The notes: generated by a model from the letters alone, not told the origin. Positions 20,507 through 29,315 are shown, counted from the stretch's first letter. The stretch is DNA of 64,000 nucleotides from AWTP1-13 sp033764875 (GCA_033764875.1 JANRIO010000059.1:9606-73605); one strand, 5' to 3'. A program made the numbers and translations.

Positions 20507-20534
20507 GGGCGCGGCCCGCAAGGTGGCCGCGCCC
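20507..20534 (-). terminator. Perfect 10-bp hairpin downstream of the NTF2-like gene
   Basis: GGGCGCGGCC (20507-20516) and GGCCGCGCCC (20525-20534) form a perfect stem with an 8-nt loop. It lies 22 nt after the minus-strand stop at 20557, as expected for a terminator. The T-rich run (TTTGCTTT) is on the plus-strand side, so it may act in that direction or in both. Confidence 0.5.
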
Positions 20535-20556
20535 TTTGCTTTGCGGGCCGCGTCGC

Positions 20557-21021
20557 TCAGACGAGGTGGTGAGACCACTCCGGCAGCGCCTTCAACTCGC
20601 GCGCGTAGCGCTGCCCGATCTTGACCAGGCGCTCCGGCTCGAAGGCCTGCTGGGCCAGCGCCATGCCGCGGTCGAAGACCTCGCTGTAGCGCTTGATCCT
20701 GCCGCCTTCGAGCTCGAAGCGCGACATGCCGTCGAAGGCCACGCGCGCGCCCTTCGCCTCCGGCCGCGTCGAGGTGAAGCTGAAGCGGTAGCTCGCATAG
20801 GCCGTGTCGCCTGCGTGAGCAGGTGCATGGAACTCCCAGCGGAAATCGCGCCCACCGTCGGCGAAATGTGCGAGCATGCCCTTGATCGCAGCGCGGCCCG
20901 TGTAGGGGCCGAAGAAGTAGTCGACGTAGGTGCCGTCCTCGGTGAAGAGGTCGGCAAGGGCATCGCCGTCCCCGCGCGCGGCGGCGGCCGCAAAGTCTCC
21001 CAGCAGCTTCTCGAAATCCAT
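20557..21021 (-). CDS. SnoaL/NTF2-like protein
   Basis: 154 aa, single NTF2-like cone fold of the SnoaL type. LLGDFAAAAARGDGDALADLFTEDGTYVDYFFGPYTGRAAI is the family opening, and RFELEGGRIKRYSEVFDRGMAL the closing strands. Such proteins are small isomerases, cyclases or ligand-binding proteins; the substrate is not predictable. The start at 21021 (MDFEKLLGD) gives the usual length. Confidence 0.85.
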   Translation of the reverse strand: MDFEKLLGDFAAAAARGDGDALADLFTEDGTYVDYFFGPYTGRAAIKGMLAHFADGGRDFRWEFHAPAHAGDTAYASYRFSFTSTRPEAKGARVAFDGMSRFELEGGRIKRYSEVFDRGMALAQQAFEPERLVKIGQRYARELKALPEWSHHLV

Positions 21022-21182
21022 GGCGCTTCCCCTCGGGCTCTCTGCTTGCCGGGAGGCTAGCGCGGAGTTGGCGCCGAGGAAACGGGCGTCTGCCGGCATG
21101 GCCCCAACGCCGAGGCCGCCCGCTTGCGTGGCCGCGTGGCGCCGCCTAGGCTCGCCCAGCCCAGGCGCAACGGGAGGACGGG

Positions 21183-21437
21183 ATGCTGAAACTGAAGCCC
21201 AACTGCGAATGCTGCGACACCGACCTGCCGCCGGACGCGACCAACGCCTTGATGTGCTCGTTCGAATGCACCTTCTGCGCCGATTGCGCGGCGCATCGCC
21301 TGCCCGGAGGTGTCTGCCCCAACTGCGGCGGCGAGCTCGTCCGGCGCCCGATCCGCCCGGCGGAGAAGCTGGCGAGGTTCCCCGCCTCGACGGAACGGGT
21401 CCTGAAGCCGCACGCGGGCTGCGGCAAGGCCGCATAG
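21183..21437 (+). CDS. DUF1272 zinc-ribbon-like protein
   Basis: 84 aa. It begins MLKLKPNCECCDTDLPPD and continues SFECTFCADCAAHRLPGGVCPNCGGELVRRPIRP, the DUF1272 pattern. Four CxxC-type pairs should bind zinc. Function unknown; the family is widespread in Proteobacteria. The GGGAGGACGGG before the ATG is a strong ribosome site. Confidence 0.9.
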   Translation: MLKLKPNCECCDTDLPPDATNALMCSFECTFCADCAAHRLPGGVCPNCGGELVRRPIRPAEKLARFPASTERVLKPHAGCGKAA

Positions 21438-21455
21438 GGGGGACCCGCATCTCCC

Positions 21456-21555
21456 GCGCGGGCGCCGGGGCCCGCGCCACGCGCCGCGTCGCCCTCGGCA
21501 GTCCGGCTCGATGCGGGTCGGGGGATACGGGGCGCGGTCTGCGCCCCGTGCCCCG
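21456..21555. terminator. Two strong hairpins between convergent genes
   Basis: First: GCGCGGGC (21456-21463) with GCCCGCGC (21470-21477), loop of 6. Second: GGGG plus ACGGGGCGC (21521-21535) with GCGCCCCGT plus CCCC (21541-21554), loop of 5. The second lies within 5 nt of the minus-strand stop at 21559. Neither has a T-tract. They probably end transcription from both sides. Confidence 0.5.
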
Positions 21556-21558
21556 CCG

Positions 21559-21822
21559 TCAGCGCCGGCCGCCGCCGCCGCGGTTCTGCAGCAGCCACCA
21601 GGAGCGGCTGCCGAAGGCGTGCTCGCTCTGGATGTACTCGAAGTAGCCACCGTTCTCGAAAGCCAGGGAGTTCCGACGCTGCCGCTCGGTCGCATAAGGA
21701 TAGGGCTTTGTCAGATTGTAGTATTTGTAGTGCTTGGCAGTCTTCTGCTCGCTCGCAAGCGCGGGGCTTGCGAGCACGCCGAGGGCGAGAGCGGTCGAGA
21801 CTGCGGTAGCGATTGCCTTCAT
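21559..21822 (-). CDS. Small secreted aromatic-rich protein
   Basis: 87 aa. Clear signal peptide (MKAIATAVSTALALGVLASPALAS, cleavage near residue 23). The mature 63 residues are rich in Tyr/Phe/Trp and basic residues (AKHYKYYNLTKPYPY, GGYFEYIQSEHAFGSRSWWLLQ) and end in a glycine/arginine tail. No family recognised. The separate terminator and GGAGCATG ribosome region support a real gene. Confidence 0.72.
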   Translation of the reverse strand: MKAIATAVSTALALGVLASPALASEQKTAKHYKYYNLTKPYPYATERQRRNSLAFENGGYFEYIQSEHAFGSRSWWLLQNRGGGGRR

Positions 21823-21913
21823 GGCATGCTCCTTTCGTTGCTGAGGCGGCGACCTTCGCGTGGAAGACCCGCACTCAGCTACGCAGTAGGGAACAGCCGC
21901 GGATCACTTGCGA

Positions 21914-22231
21914 TCAAAACAGCTTGAGCCCTGGCGGAAGCGGCAGGCCGCCCGTGATCTCCTGCATCTTGGCCGCGATCTGGGTTTCCGCCTTGCCCTT
22001 GGCGTCCGTGAGGGCCGCCACGATAAGGTCTTCCACCATCTCCGCGTCCTCGGGCTTGAGCAGGCTCGGGTCGATCTTCACGGCGCGGGTGTCGAACTTG
22101 CCGTTGACGGTGACCTTGACCAGTCCGCCACCTGACTGCCCCTCCACCTCGAGCATGGCCAGCTCCTCCTGCATCTGCTGCATGCGGGACTGAAGCTGGC
22201 TCGCCTGCTTCATCATCTTCATCAGATCCAT
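21914..22231 (-). CDS. ybaB: YbaB/EbfC nucleoid-associated protein
   Basis: 105 aa. Dimeric DNA-binding protein with two helices flanking a beta core. MKMMKQASQLQSRMQQMQEELAMLEVEGQSGGGLVKVTVNGK is the family signature. It lies 51 nt downstream of dnaX on the same strand, the widely conserved dnaX-ybaB(-recR) order. recR does not follow here; the next gene is a small secreted protein. Confidence 0.95.
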   Translation of the reverse strand: MDLMKMMKQASQLQSRMQQMQEELAMLEVEGQSGGGLVKVTVNGKFDTRAVKIDPSLLKPEDAEMVEDLIVAALTDAKGKAETQIAAKMQEITGGLPLPPGLKLF

Positions 22232-22282
22232 GTCGTCTCTCCTTGTGAGGGAACGTGCCGCGGCGGTGGAACGGGGGCTGTC

Positions 22283-24091
22283 TCAACCCGTGCCCGTATC
22301 GTCCCTCTTGGCGCCGGGCAGCCGCCGCACGGTGATCTCGGCTCCCGGGAATTCCTTCAGCACCGCCTCCACGGCGGGGTGGCGCTGGATCTCGGCGAGC
22401 TCCTGCGCCTCGCGCGCGCGGCGCACCTCGCCGACCGGCGGCTCGCCTGCCGTCTTGCTCACGGCCACCATCCAGCGCCGCTCGGTCCAGCCGTTGAGCT
22501 TCTCCCGCAGGTCGTTCGGCAGCTCCTTGGGGGCCTGCGGCAGCAGGTGCAATTCAATGCTGCCCGAGGGCTCGAACTTCACCAGGCTGACGTGGTCCTC
22601 GAGATGGTACTTGAGCTTGGCATCGCGCCGCTCGCCCACGAGGTCGATCACGTCCTGGAAGCTGCGCAGCACGCGCGCGGTCGGAACCGGGCGCTGCGGC
22701 CGCGGCGCCTCGTCGTCCAGGCTCTCGAGGTCCGCGTCCATCTCCGCATCGGCATCGAGGATGTACTCCTCCGGGCTTTGCGGCGGCGGCGGCTCCTCGA
22801 CGTGCTCTGCGACCGGGGCGCGGGCAGCCGGTGCGGCCTCGGCGCGCGGAGGCGCCGCGCCGTTGCGCGCGGGCACGCTGCCGCCGGCGATCAGGCGCGC
22901 AAGCTCATCGGGCGAGGGCAGGTCGGCAGTGTAGGCGAGGCGGATCAGCACCATCTCGGCTGCCGCGCCCGGGCGCGGGGCGCGCGAGATCTCCTCGAGC
23001 CCCTTGAGCAGCATCTGCCAGGCCCGCGACAGCAGCGGCACCGACAGCCGCTCGGCGATGGCCGACGCCCGCCGCCGCTCCTCGGCCGACAGCGCCTCGC
23101 CCGCCGCCTCCGCTCCCGCGATCTTGACGCGCATGGCAAGGTGCACGGTGTCGGCGAGGTCGGCGAGCACCTGCTGCGGCTCGGCGCCGTCGCGATGCAA
23201 GCCCTCCAGCGCCCGCAGGGCCTCGGCCGTGCGGCCGCCGAACACGTGCTCGATGAGGTCGAAGATGCGCCCGCGGTCCGCGAGCCCCAGCATCGCCCGC
23301 ACCTGCTCGGCCGTGACGCTGCCCGAGCCCATGGCGATGGCCTGGTCGAGCAGCGACAGGCCGTCGCGCACGGAGCCCTCGGCGGCGCGCGCCACGAGCG
23401 CCAGCGCCTCGGGCTCCGCCCTGGCCCCTTCCTGCTCCACGATGCGCGCGAAGTGCGCGGATAGCTCAGGCACGTCGACGCGGCGCAGATCGAAGCGCTG
23501 CGTGCGCGACAGCACCGTGACCGGCACCTTGCGCACCTCCGTCGTGGCGAAGATGAACTTCACGTGCGGCGGCGGCTCCTCCAGCGTCTTCAGCAGCGCG
23601 TTGAAGGCGCCCTTGGACAGCATGTGCACCTCGTCGATGAGGAACACCTTGGTCCGCGCCACCATCGGCTTGTAGCGCGCGCTCTCGATGATCTCGCGGA
23701 TGTTGTCGACGCCGGTGTTGGAGGCGGCGTCCATCTCGAGCACGTCGGGGTGGCGGCCCTCCATGATCTCGAGGCAGTGCCGGCCCAGCACGGGCATGTC
23801 GAAGGTGGGCCGCGTGACACCCTCGCGCTCGTAGTTGAGGGCGCGGGAGAGGATGCGCGCGGTCGTCGTCTTGCCCACCCCGCGCACGCCGGTCAGCATA
23901 TAGCCCTGCGCAATGCGGTCGGCGGCGAACGCGTTCTTCAGCGTCGTCACCATGGCGCTCTGGCCGATCAGGTCGTCGAAGGTCTGCGGGCGGTACTTGC
24001 GCGCCAGCACGACGTAGGGCTTCTGCGCGCCTTCGGCTGCGGGCGCTCTGGCTCCGTCGGGGGGCACGTCGCCTTCGCTTTTCTTAGCCAT
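22283..24091 (-). CDS. dnaX: DNA polymerase III subunit gamma/tau
   Basis: 602 aa clamp-loader ATPase. Walker A is TGVRGVGKTTTARIL (from residue 67), Walker B LIDEVHML, sensor 1 FIFATTEVRKVP, and the SRC-like arginine-finger stretch SRTQRFDLRR. In the usual zinc-module segment only one cysteine is present (GRHCLEIMEGRHPDV); the four-Cys cluster of E. coli DnaX is missing. The Pro/Glu/Ala-rich linker (about 400-490) leads to a tau-type C-terminal domain. I looked for, but cannot establish, a programmed frameshift site giving a gamma form. Confidence 0.95.
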   Translation of the reverse strand: MAKKSEGDVPPDGARAPAAEGAQKPYVVLARKYRPQTFDDLIGQSAMVTTLKNAFAADRIAQGYMLTGVRGVGKTTTARILSRALNYEREGVTRPTFDMPVLGRHCLEIMEGRHPDVLEMDAASNTGVDNIREIIESARYKPMVARTKVFLIDEVHMLSKGAFNALLKTLEEPPPHVKFIFATTEVRKVPVTVLSRTQRFDLRRVDVPELSAHFARIVEQEGARAEPEALALVARAAEGSVRDGLSLLDQAIAMGSGSVTAEQVRAMLGLADRGRIFDLIEHVFGGRTAEALRALEGLHRDGAEPQQVLADLADTVHLAMRVKIAGAEAAGEALSAEERRRASAIAERLSVPLLSRAWQMLLKGLEEISRAPRPGAAAEMVLIRLAYTADLPSPDELARLIAGGSVPARNGAAPPRAEAAPAARAPVAEHVEEPPPPQSPEEYILDADAEMDADLESLDDEAPRPQRPVPTARVLRSFQDVIDLVGERRDAKLKYHLEDHVSLVKFEPSGSIELHLLPQAPKELPNDLREKLNGWTERRWMVAVSKTAGEPPVGEVRRAREAQELAEIQRHPAVEAVLKEFPGAEITVRRLPGAKRDDTGTG

Positions 24092-24260
24092 GAGCTTTCA
24101 ACGCCGCCGGTGTGTCGCAGAACGGGCCCGGAGCACGCTCCGTTCCCTTGGAAGCGGAGGCGCGCCTGACGCTATGCAAGGTGCCAGCAGCCTCACGCGG
24201 GCGCACCCGCGCACGTTCGGGTCTGGCGTTTCGATCCCGACGCAAGCTGCCCACTGTTGT

Positions 24261-24350
24261 TATCCTCGGGCTTGTCCCGAGGATCCAGCCCCTCGCTGGC
24301 GTCGGAGCGTGCCGTTGGCTGGATGGTCGGGACAAGCCCGACCATGACGA
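24261..24350. repeat. Composite intergenic palindromic repeat
   Basis: Two related hairpins. TATCCTCGGGCTTGTCCCGA into GGATCCAG is at 24261-24288. TGGATGGTCGGGACAAGCCC into GACCATGACGA is at 24320-24350. The GGGCTTGTCCC core appears in opposite orientation in the two, so the whole can fold as a cruciform. It lies between dnaX and the SRP RNA gene. This family differs from the GGATCCACGC repeats elsewhere in the window. Confidence 0.75.
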
Positions 24351-24510
24351 TGTGGGCATCGAGCGTCAGGATCCGAGTCCCAGATATTTTTCCCGAGCCG
24401 CCGGCGTCAAGAAGGGCTTGGGGTGCGCGAGCTTCGGGCACACCGGCCTGTCGCGGCCAAGCCCAGGCGTACTATAGATTTTCCCGCGCCGTGCAGTGCG
24501 CCGGCGGGCA

Positions 24511-24608
24511 AAGGAGGCTGACAGACGACCCGCGCCGGGCTCGTTAGGGCTGCTTCCTTCCGGACCTGACCCGGTTGGCGAGTGACACGTCCGCCGCCAA
24601 CCTCCCGC
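24511..24608 (-). ncRNA. ffs: Signal recognition particle RNA (4.5S type)
   Basis: The universally conserved SRP domain IV, GGTCAGGTCCGGAAGGAAGC followed by AGCC, is read on the minus strand (24549-24572). The ends pair: GGAGGTTGGC at the 5' side (24596-24605) with GTCAGCCTCC at the 3' side (24513-24522). This fixes a molecule of about 97 nt, the small bacterial SRP RNA that works with Ffh in co-translational membrane targeting. Location upstream of dnaX on the same strand is typical of alphaproteobacteria. End positions are good to a few bases. Confidence 0.95.
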
Positions 24609-24612
24609 CGCC

Positions 24613-24640
24613 GTTATACTGGAATGCGATGGGGGCGCAA
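24613..24640 (-). promoter_or_regulatory. Promoter of the SRP RNA gene
   Basis: Read on the minus strand: -35 TTGCGC (24635-24640), 16-nt spacer, -10 TATAAC (24613-24618). The predicted RNA start is 5-7 nt further on. Position relative to the folded RNA end supports it. Confidence 0.65.
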
Positions 24641-25090
24641 CCTGAGGGTGGACTGCGGACCAGCCACGCGGCGAAACACTGGCCTTCCCTGCAGCCGCGG
24701 CATCTTGGGAAATCAGAAGAGAGCGCTGCCGGTGGCACCCAGAGACCGTTGAGCCCGCAACCCCGCGTCCCGCTGCGACAAATCCTCATTTCCCTTGACT
24801 TGTGCAGCGCAGCATGACATGTATCGGGTGTCGCGATGGGCCTGCCAAGGTCGTGCCGCGGCTCCCGGCGCTCCAGCCGCGTGAAGGATATGTTCGAGCC
24901 GCTCGCGCGACAGTCGCGCTTCCCATGGCTCCAGTCGATCCTCCTGTTGAGCGCCCTGCGATCTCTACCCATCCGGACAACCCAGGTACGCGGGGGTGTC
25001 TTCAAGCAACGGGCATTGGCTCGTGCGGGAAGACGGCGCCTGACGCGCTGCTGAACTCGCGCGCGCACCCCATCCTGAGAAAGAAATCCA
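24641..25090. other. Intergenic region upstream of the RNA helicase
   Basis: About 450 nt without a supported gene. Frames through it have no family-like composition. It should hold the helicase promoter and a long 5' leader. I see no clear riboswitch or promoter motif. Confidence 0.4.
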
Positions 25091-26824
25091 TTGAATAACT
25101 TCACCGAACTCGGCCTCGCTGCGCCGATCCTCAAGGCGCTCGAGACGCTGGGCTATGTCACGCCCACGCCGATCCAGGCCCAGTCGATCCCGCCCGTCAT
25201 GGCCGGCCGTGACCTTCTGGGCATCGCCCAGACCGGCACCGGCAAGACCGCTGCCTTCGCCCTACCCATCATCGATCGCCTGGCCCGCACCACCGGGCCG
25301 CGCAAGCCCGGCACTACCCGTGCGCTGATCCTGTCGCCGACGCGCGAGCTCGCCTCCCAGATCGCCGACAACATCCGCGAGTACGCCCGCAACACGGGAC
25401 TCACCGTAACCACGGTGTTCGGCGGTGTCGGCCATCGCCCGCAGATGCAGGCGCTCGCCCGCGGCGTCGACATCCTCGTCGCCACCCCCGGGCGCCTGCT
25501 CGACCACATGGGCGAGCGCAACGTCCGCTTCGACGCGACCGAGGTGTTCGTCCTCGACGAGGCCGACCAGATGCTGGATCTCGGCTTCCTGCCGGCCATC
25601 CGCCGCATCGTCGCCAACCTGCCCAAGGTGCGCCAGAACCTGTTCTTCTCGGCCACCATGCCGACCGACATCGGCAAGCTCGCGAGCGATCTCCTGAAGG
25701 ATCCCGTGCGCGTCGCCGTGACGCCCGTGGCAACCACCGTCGAGCGCGTGACGCAGCGCGTCATCCACGTCGAGAGCCACAAGAAGAAGGCGCTGCTCGC
25801 CGAGCTGTTCGCCAACCCTGAGCTTGCCCGCACGCTGGTCTTCACCCGCACCAAGCGGGGCGCCGACCGGGTCGCGCGCTATCTCGAGGGCGCCGGCGTC
25901 GGCGTCGCCGCCATCCACGGCAACAAGAGCCAGGGCCAGCGCGAGAAGGCCCTCGAGGCCTTCAAGAGTGCCCGCATCCGCGCGCTCGTCGCCACCGACA
26001 TCGCCGCCCGCGGCATCGACGTGGACGACGTCAGCCACGTGGTGAACTACGAGCTGCCCGACGTGCCGGAGAGCTACGTGCACCGCATCGGCCGCACGGC
26101 GCGTGCCGGCCGCAGCGGCATCGCCATCTCGTTCTGCGATCCCGAGGAGCGCGCCCAGCTTCGCGACATCGAGCGGCTGACGCGGCAGAGCATCGCCGCG
26201 GAGGACCGCCGCAACGACACCACCCTGGCGCGCGAGGAGAAGGGCCCGCGCGAGGCAGGCTCGGGCCGTCCCGAGGGTCAGCGGCAGGGCCGCGGCCAGG
26301 CGGGTCACCGCTCCGGCAGGCCCGGCGGCTCCAGGCACGGCCACAACGGCCGCCCGCAGGGATCATCCGGCCAGGGCCGGAACCCCGAGAGGCGCGAGCG
26401 CGATGCGGATCGGCGCCCCGCCCAGGCGGCGCCCCAGGCTGCCCAGTCGGCAGCGGCCGGCAGGCCCGACGCGCGCCCTGCCAACCGGCCGCATCACCGG
26501 CCTGACCAGAGGCAGGATCGGCAGCAGGATCAGCGGCCCGCGCATCGCACCGAGCAGCGTCCTGAGCAGCGCTCCGAGCAGCGTCCCGACCATCGCCCCG
26601 ACCGCCGCCCGGCCCCCGCCGGCCAACGCTCGGGTCCCCGCCCGGACGGCGGCGGCAAGCACCGGACGGAAGGCCGCGGGCATGGCAGCGATGCCAGCAG
26701 CGGTCATCAGCTTGCCAAGGTCTCGTTCTTGAAACCCTCGCGCTCCAAGGACGACCGCAGCGGCCCGCGCCGCAACGGCCAGCGCCAGGAGCGCCGTCAT
26801 ACGAGCGGAGCTGGCGCGCGCTAA
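25091..26824 (+). CDS. rhlE: DEAD-box RNA helicase, RhlE type
   Basis: 577 aa. Complete DEAD-box core: Q motif (GYVTPTPIQAQ), AQTGTGKT (46-53), PTRELA, DEAD at 156-159, SAT (187-189), HRIGRTARAG. Such helicases unwind structured RNA, often in cold adaptation or ribosome assembly. The start is a TTG at 25091, which gives the standard NNFTELGLAAPIL N-terminus. From about residue 375 onward the protein is a 200-residue low-complexity tail rich in Arg, Gln, Gly, His, Pro and Asp with short repeats of the RPEQR/RPDHR type. It is probably disordered and RNA-binding. Confidence 0.93.
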   Translation: MNNFTELGLAAPILKALETLGYVTPTPIQAQSIPPVMAGRDLLGIAQTGTGKTAAFALPIIDRLARTTGPRKPGTTRALILSPTRELASQIADNIREYARNTGLTVTTVFGGVGHRPQMQALARGVDILVATPGRLLDHMGERNVRFDATEVFVLDEADQMLDLGFLPAIRRIVANLPKVRQNLFFSATMPTDIGKLASDLLKDPVRVAVTPVATTVERVTQRVIHVESHKKKALLAELFANPELARTLVFTRTKRGADRVARYLEGAGVGVAAIHGNKSQGQREKALEAFKSARIRALVATDIAARGIDVDDVSHVVNYELPDVPESYVHRIGRTARAGRSGIAISFCDPEERAQLRDIERLTRQSIAAEDRRNDTTLAREEKGPREAGSGRPEGQRQGRGQAGHRSGRPGGSRHGHNGRPQGSSGQGRNPERRERDADRRPAQAAPQAAQSAAAGRPDARPANRPHHRPDQRQDRQQDQRPAHRTEQRPEQRSEQRPDHRPDRRPAPAGQRSGPRPDGGGKHRTEGRGHGSDASSGHQLAKVSFLKPSRSKDDRSGPRRNGQRQERRHTSGAGAR

Positions 26825-26990
26825 CGTCGCGCCCGTTCTCGTGCGGGGGATCCGGGCACATATACCTCGGATAGCCCGCCCCCAACACGCGTCACGCAAG
26901 ACCGGCCGCAGGCCTCGCGCCTGCGGCGCCTGGGCCGTTCCGCCCACCCCTGGCCTCGCTGACGGTTAGTAGAACTGAGGAACAGGAAAG

Positions 26991-27209
26991 ATGGCAAGGA
27001 AGCCCACCGCGAAATCCGAGTTCGTCCTCTTCAACGTCCTCTACGAGGACGGCTCGCTCACCTCCAACCGCAAGGTGCCCAGCGCCGCCGTCGGCACGCT
27101 CGACGGCGACGCGCCGATCCGCGAGGTCATCGAGCAGCAGGATCGCGAGATCGCCGAGCGCTCCGGCCGCCCGCGCGGTCCTATCAAGACCATCACCAGG
27201 GCGGGCTGA
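26991..27209 (+). CDS. Small conserved protein of unknown function
   Basis: 72 aa, MARKPTAKSEFVLFNVLYEDGSLTSNRKVP onward. Soluble, no signal, mixed alpha/beta composition, basic N-terminus. A GAGGAACAGGAAAG ribosome site precedes the ATG. It is followed after 4 nt by the YkgJ-type gene, so the two are co-transcribed. I believe it is a conserved Hyphomicrobiales protein, but no function is known to me. Confidence 0.75.
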   Translation: MARKPTAKSEFVLFNVLYEDGSLTSNRKVPSAAVGTLDGDAPIREVIEQQDREIAERSGRPRGPIKTITRAG

Positions 27210-27213
27210 GGAT

Positions 27214-27582
27214 ATGGCCGGCAGCGCAGACATGGGCGGCGGGAGCGGTGGCGACGTTTGCCAGCGCTGCGGCGCCTGCTGCGCCTTCAGCCGGTCCTGG
27301 CCGCGTTTCAGCCTCGAGACCGAGGCCGAGATCGCAGCGATCCCCGACGCCCTTGTTGCCGACAATTTGGGCGGCATGCGCTGCGACGGCGAGCGCTGTC
27401 TCGCCCTCGACGGCCGCATCGGCGAGGCCACCCGCTGTACCATCTATGCCATTCGTCCCCAGGTATGCCGCAGTTGCATGCCCGGTGATGATGCATGTGT
27501 GATGGCGCGAACGCATTTCAGGCTTTATGAGATGCCGCACCATCCCACCCACCCCGATCCAGGTTCCCGAGAAAGGTTGTAA
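27214..27582 (+). CDS. YkgJ-family cysteine-cluster protein
   Basis: 122 aa with the YkgJ/UPF0153 cysteine pattern: CQRCGACCAFSRSWPRF, then RCDGERCLAL, RCTIYAIRPQVCRSC and DDACVMAR. These cysteines are thought to bind a metal or Fe-S centre; the function of the family is unproven. It starts 4 nt after the preceding gene. Confidence 0.87.
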   Translation: MAGSADMGGGSGGDVCQRCGACCAFSRSWPRFSLETEAEIAAIPDALVADNLGGMRCDGERCLALDGRIGEATRCTIYAIRPQVCRSCMPGDDACVMARTHFRLYEMPHHPTHPDPGSRERL

Positions 27583-27592
27583 GAGACGTCGA

Positions 27593-27961
27593 ATGAAAGG
27601 CTTTAAAGGTCAGAACTTTGCAGATCGTCTGAGCAGCTCCCAGTCAAGCCGCCAAGCCGCCCTCGAACGCCTCAAGCCGAAGCTTGATCCCAACAACCCG
27701 CACCTCATCGAGCGGCGTGCGGAGCGGTTGGCCATTGCCGAGGCCCGAGTCGCGCGCGCCCAGGCGCGCGAGGAGGCCCGTCTTGCGGAGTTGAAGCGGG
27801 CCGAGGAGGAGCGCATCGCGCGCGAGGCAGCGGAAGCCGCCGAGCGCGAGGCGCAGCGTGTCCGCGAGGCCCAGGAGCAGGAGCTGCTGCGCCTGGCCCA
27901 GAAGGCTGCGCGCGACGCCCGCTACGCCGCCCGCAAGGCCCGCGGCAAGAAACGCAGCTGA
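27593..27961 (+). CDS. DUF6481-family coiled-coil protein
   Basis: 122 aa. It begins MKGFKGQNFADRLSSSQSSRQAALERLK and becomes a continuous charged helix (about 45-115, ERRAERLAIAEARVARAQAREEARLAELK), ending in a Lys/Arg-rich tail. This matches the DUF6481 family of small alphaproteobacterial helical proteins of unknown function. The start at 27593 overlaps the frame of the preceding gene's tail out of frame; spacing from its stop is 10 nt. Confidence 0.8.
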   Translation: MKGFKGQNFADRLSSSQSSRQAALERLKPKLDPNNPHLIERRAERLAIAEARVARAQAREEARLAELKRAEEERIAREAAEAAEREAQRVREAQEQELLRLAQKAARDARYAARKARGKKRS

Positions 27962-28106
27962 CGGCCCGCCGGCCGTCGACCACAGCCCGCTGGCGCAGAA
28001 ATTGCTGGTGCGCTCGTGTGAATGAGCGAGCCTGGATCCGGCCATGCGCCGGGTCCGGGCGCATGTAGTTGCAGGCGCGACGGCCTCGCGCAGCCGGAGG
28101 CGCAGG

Positions 28107-29315
28107 ATGGCGGAGTCCGAGACGACCCATGCCGAGCCCGCGGGCCCCGGCAGCTATGCCAAGAACAAGCGTCTCATCGGACACCTGAGCCTGATGGGCT
28201 TTGCGACGGCGCTCGCCGCTCGCGCCGTGGACCCCATCGTCCCGCCCATCGCCTCGAGCCTCGCCACGGATGTCGACAAGGTCGCCCTGCTGTCGACGGC
28301 CTTCGCGCTGCCCTTCGCCTTCGTCCAGCCCGTGCTCGGGCCGCTCGCCGATTCGGTCGGCAAGATCCGCACCATGATGGTGTGCGTCCTCGTCATCATG
28401 CTGTCGTCCTTCGTCTGCGCCGTCGCCACCTCCTACTGGGTTCTGGTCGTCGCGCGCATCGTCGGCGGCATGGCGAGCGGCGGCATCTTTCCCGTCGGCA
28501 TGGCCATCGTCGGCGACCTTGTGCCCGTCAACGAGCGCCAGATCGCGCTGAGCCGCTGGCTCGCCATCGTCATTGCCGGCAACCTGCTGGGCGCCGCCCT
28601 CGCCGGCATCATCGGCGACGCCGCCGGCTGGCGGGCCGTGTTCCTGGCCGTCGGGCTGTGCTGCGCCCTCTCGTTCGTCAATGGGCTCCTTCACCTGCGC
28701 GCGGCTGCCGACGTGCCGCGCAAGGTCTTCAGCCTGCGCGCGATCCCCTCCAGCTATCTTGCCGTCGTCGCCAACCCCCGCGCCAAGTTCTGCTTTCTCG
28801 CGGTGTTCCTGGAGGGCGTCGCCGTTTTCGGCCTGTTTCCCTACATCTCCGTGCTTCTGATGCACGCGGGCGAGCCCCGCGCCGCCATCGCCGGCCTGGT
28901 CATCGCCGGCTTCTCCATCGGCGGCCTCGCCTATTCCATGACGGTCGCCTCGTTCATGCGTCACCTGACCCAGCCGCAGATGATGCTGACCGGCGCCTTC
29001 ATGGCGGCCTTCGGCTTCGTCATCGTCTCGTTCGATCCCTCCTGGCTCGTGCAGTTCGCCGCCATGTTGCTGGTCGGCATGGGGTTCTATCTCCTCCACG
29101 CCTGCATTCAGGTCGAGGCGACGGAGCTGCTTCCGTCCGCCCGCGGCACCGCCATCTCCATGCATTCGCTGTTCTTCTTCATCGGCATCGCCACCGGCCC
29201 CGTTGTCTACGGTGTGGCCTTCGCCCAGCTCGGATCCGCGCTGGCCGTCCTTGCCGGCGCCGCCCTGGTCGTCGGCATCGGGCTCTTGTGCACCCGCACC
29301 TTGGCGCGCCGCTGA
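28107..29315 (+). CDS. MFS transporter
   Basis: 402 aa, 12 membrane spans. The loop 2-3 MFS motif reads GPLADSVGKIRTMMV. The N-terminal 18 residues are hydrophilic. The ATG at 28107 follows GGAGGCGCAGG. It is upstream of, and on the same strand as, an acylating aldehyde dehydrogenase and a two-subunit CoA ligase. A role in uptake of their acid substrate, or export of a product, is plausible but rests only on proximity (157-nt gap). Confidence 0.88.
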   Translation: MAESETTHAEPAGPGSYAKNKRLIGHLSLMGFATALAARAVDPIVPPIASSLATDVDKVALLSTAFALPFAFVQPVLGPLADSVGKIRTMMVCVLVIMLSSFVCAVATSYWVLVVARIVGGMASGGIFPVGMAIVGDLVPVNERQIALSRWLAIVIAGNLLGAALAGIIGDAAGWRAVFLAVGLCCALSFVNGLLHLRAAADVPRKVFSLRAIPSSYLAVVANPRAKFCFLAVFLEGVAVFGLFPYISVLLMHAGEPRAAIAGLVIAGFSIGGLAYSMTVASFMRHLTQPQMMLTGAFMAAFGFVIVSFDPSWLVQFAAMLLVGMGFYLLHACIQVEATELLPSARGTAISMHSLFFFIGIATGPVVYGVAFAQLGSALAVLAGAALVVGIGLLCTRTLARR

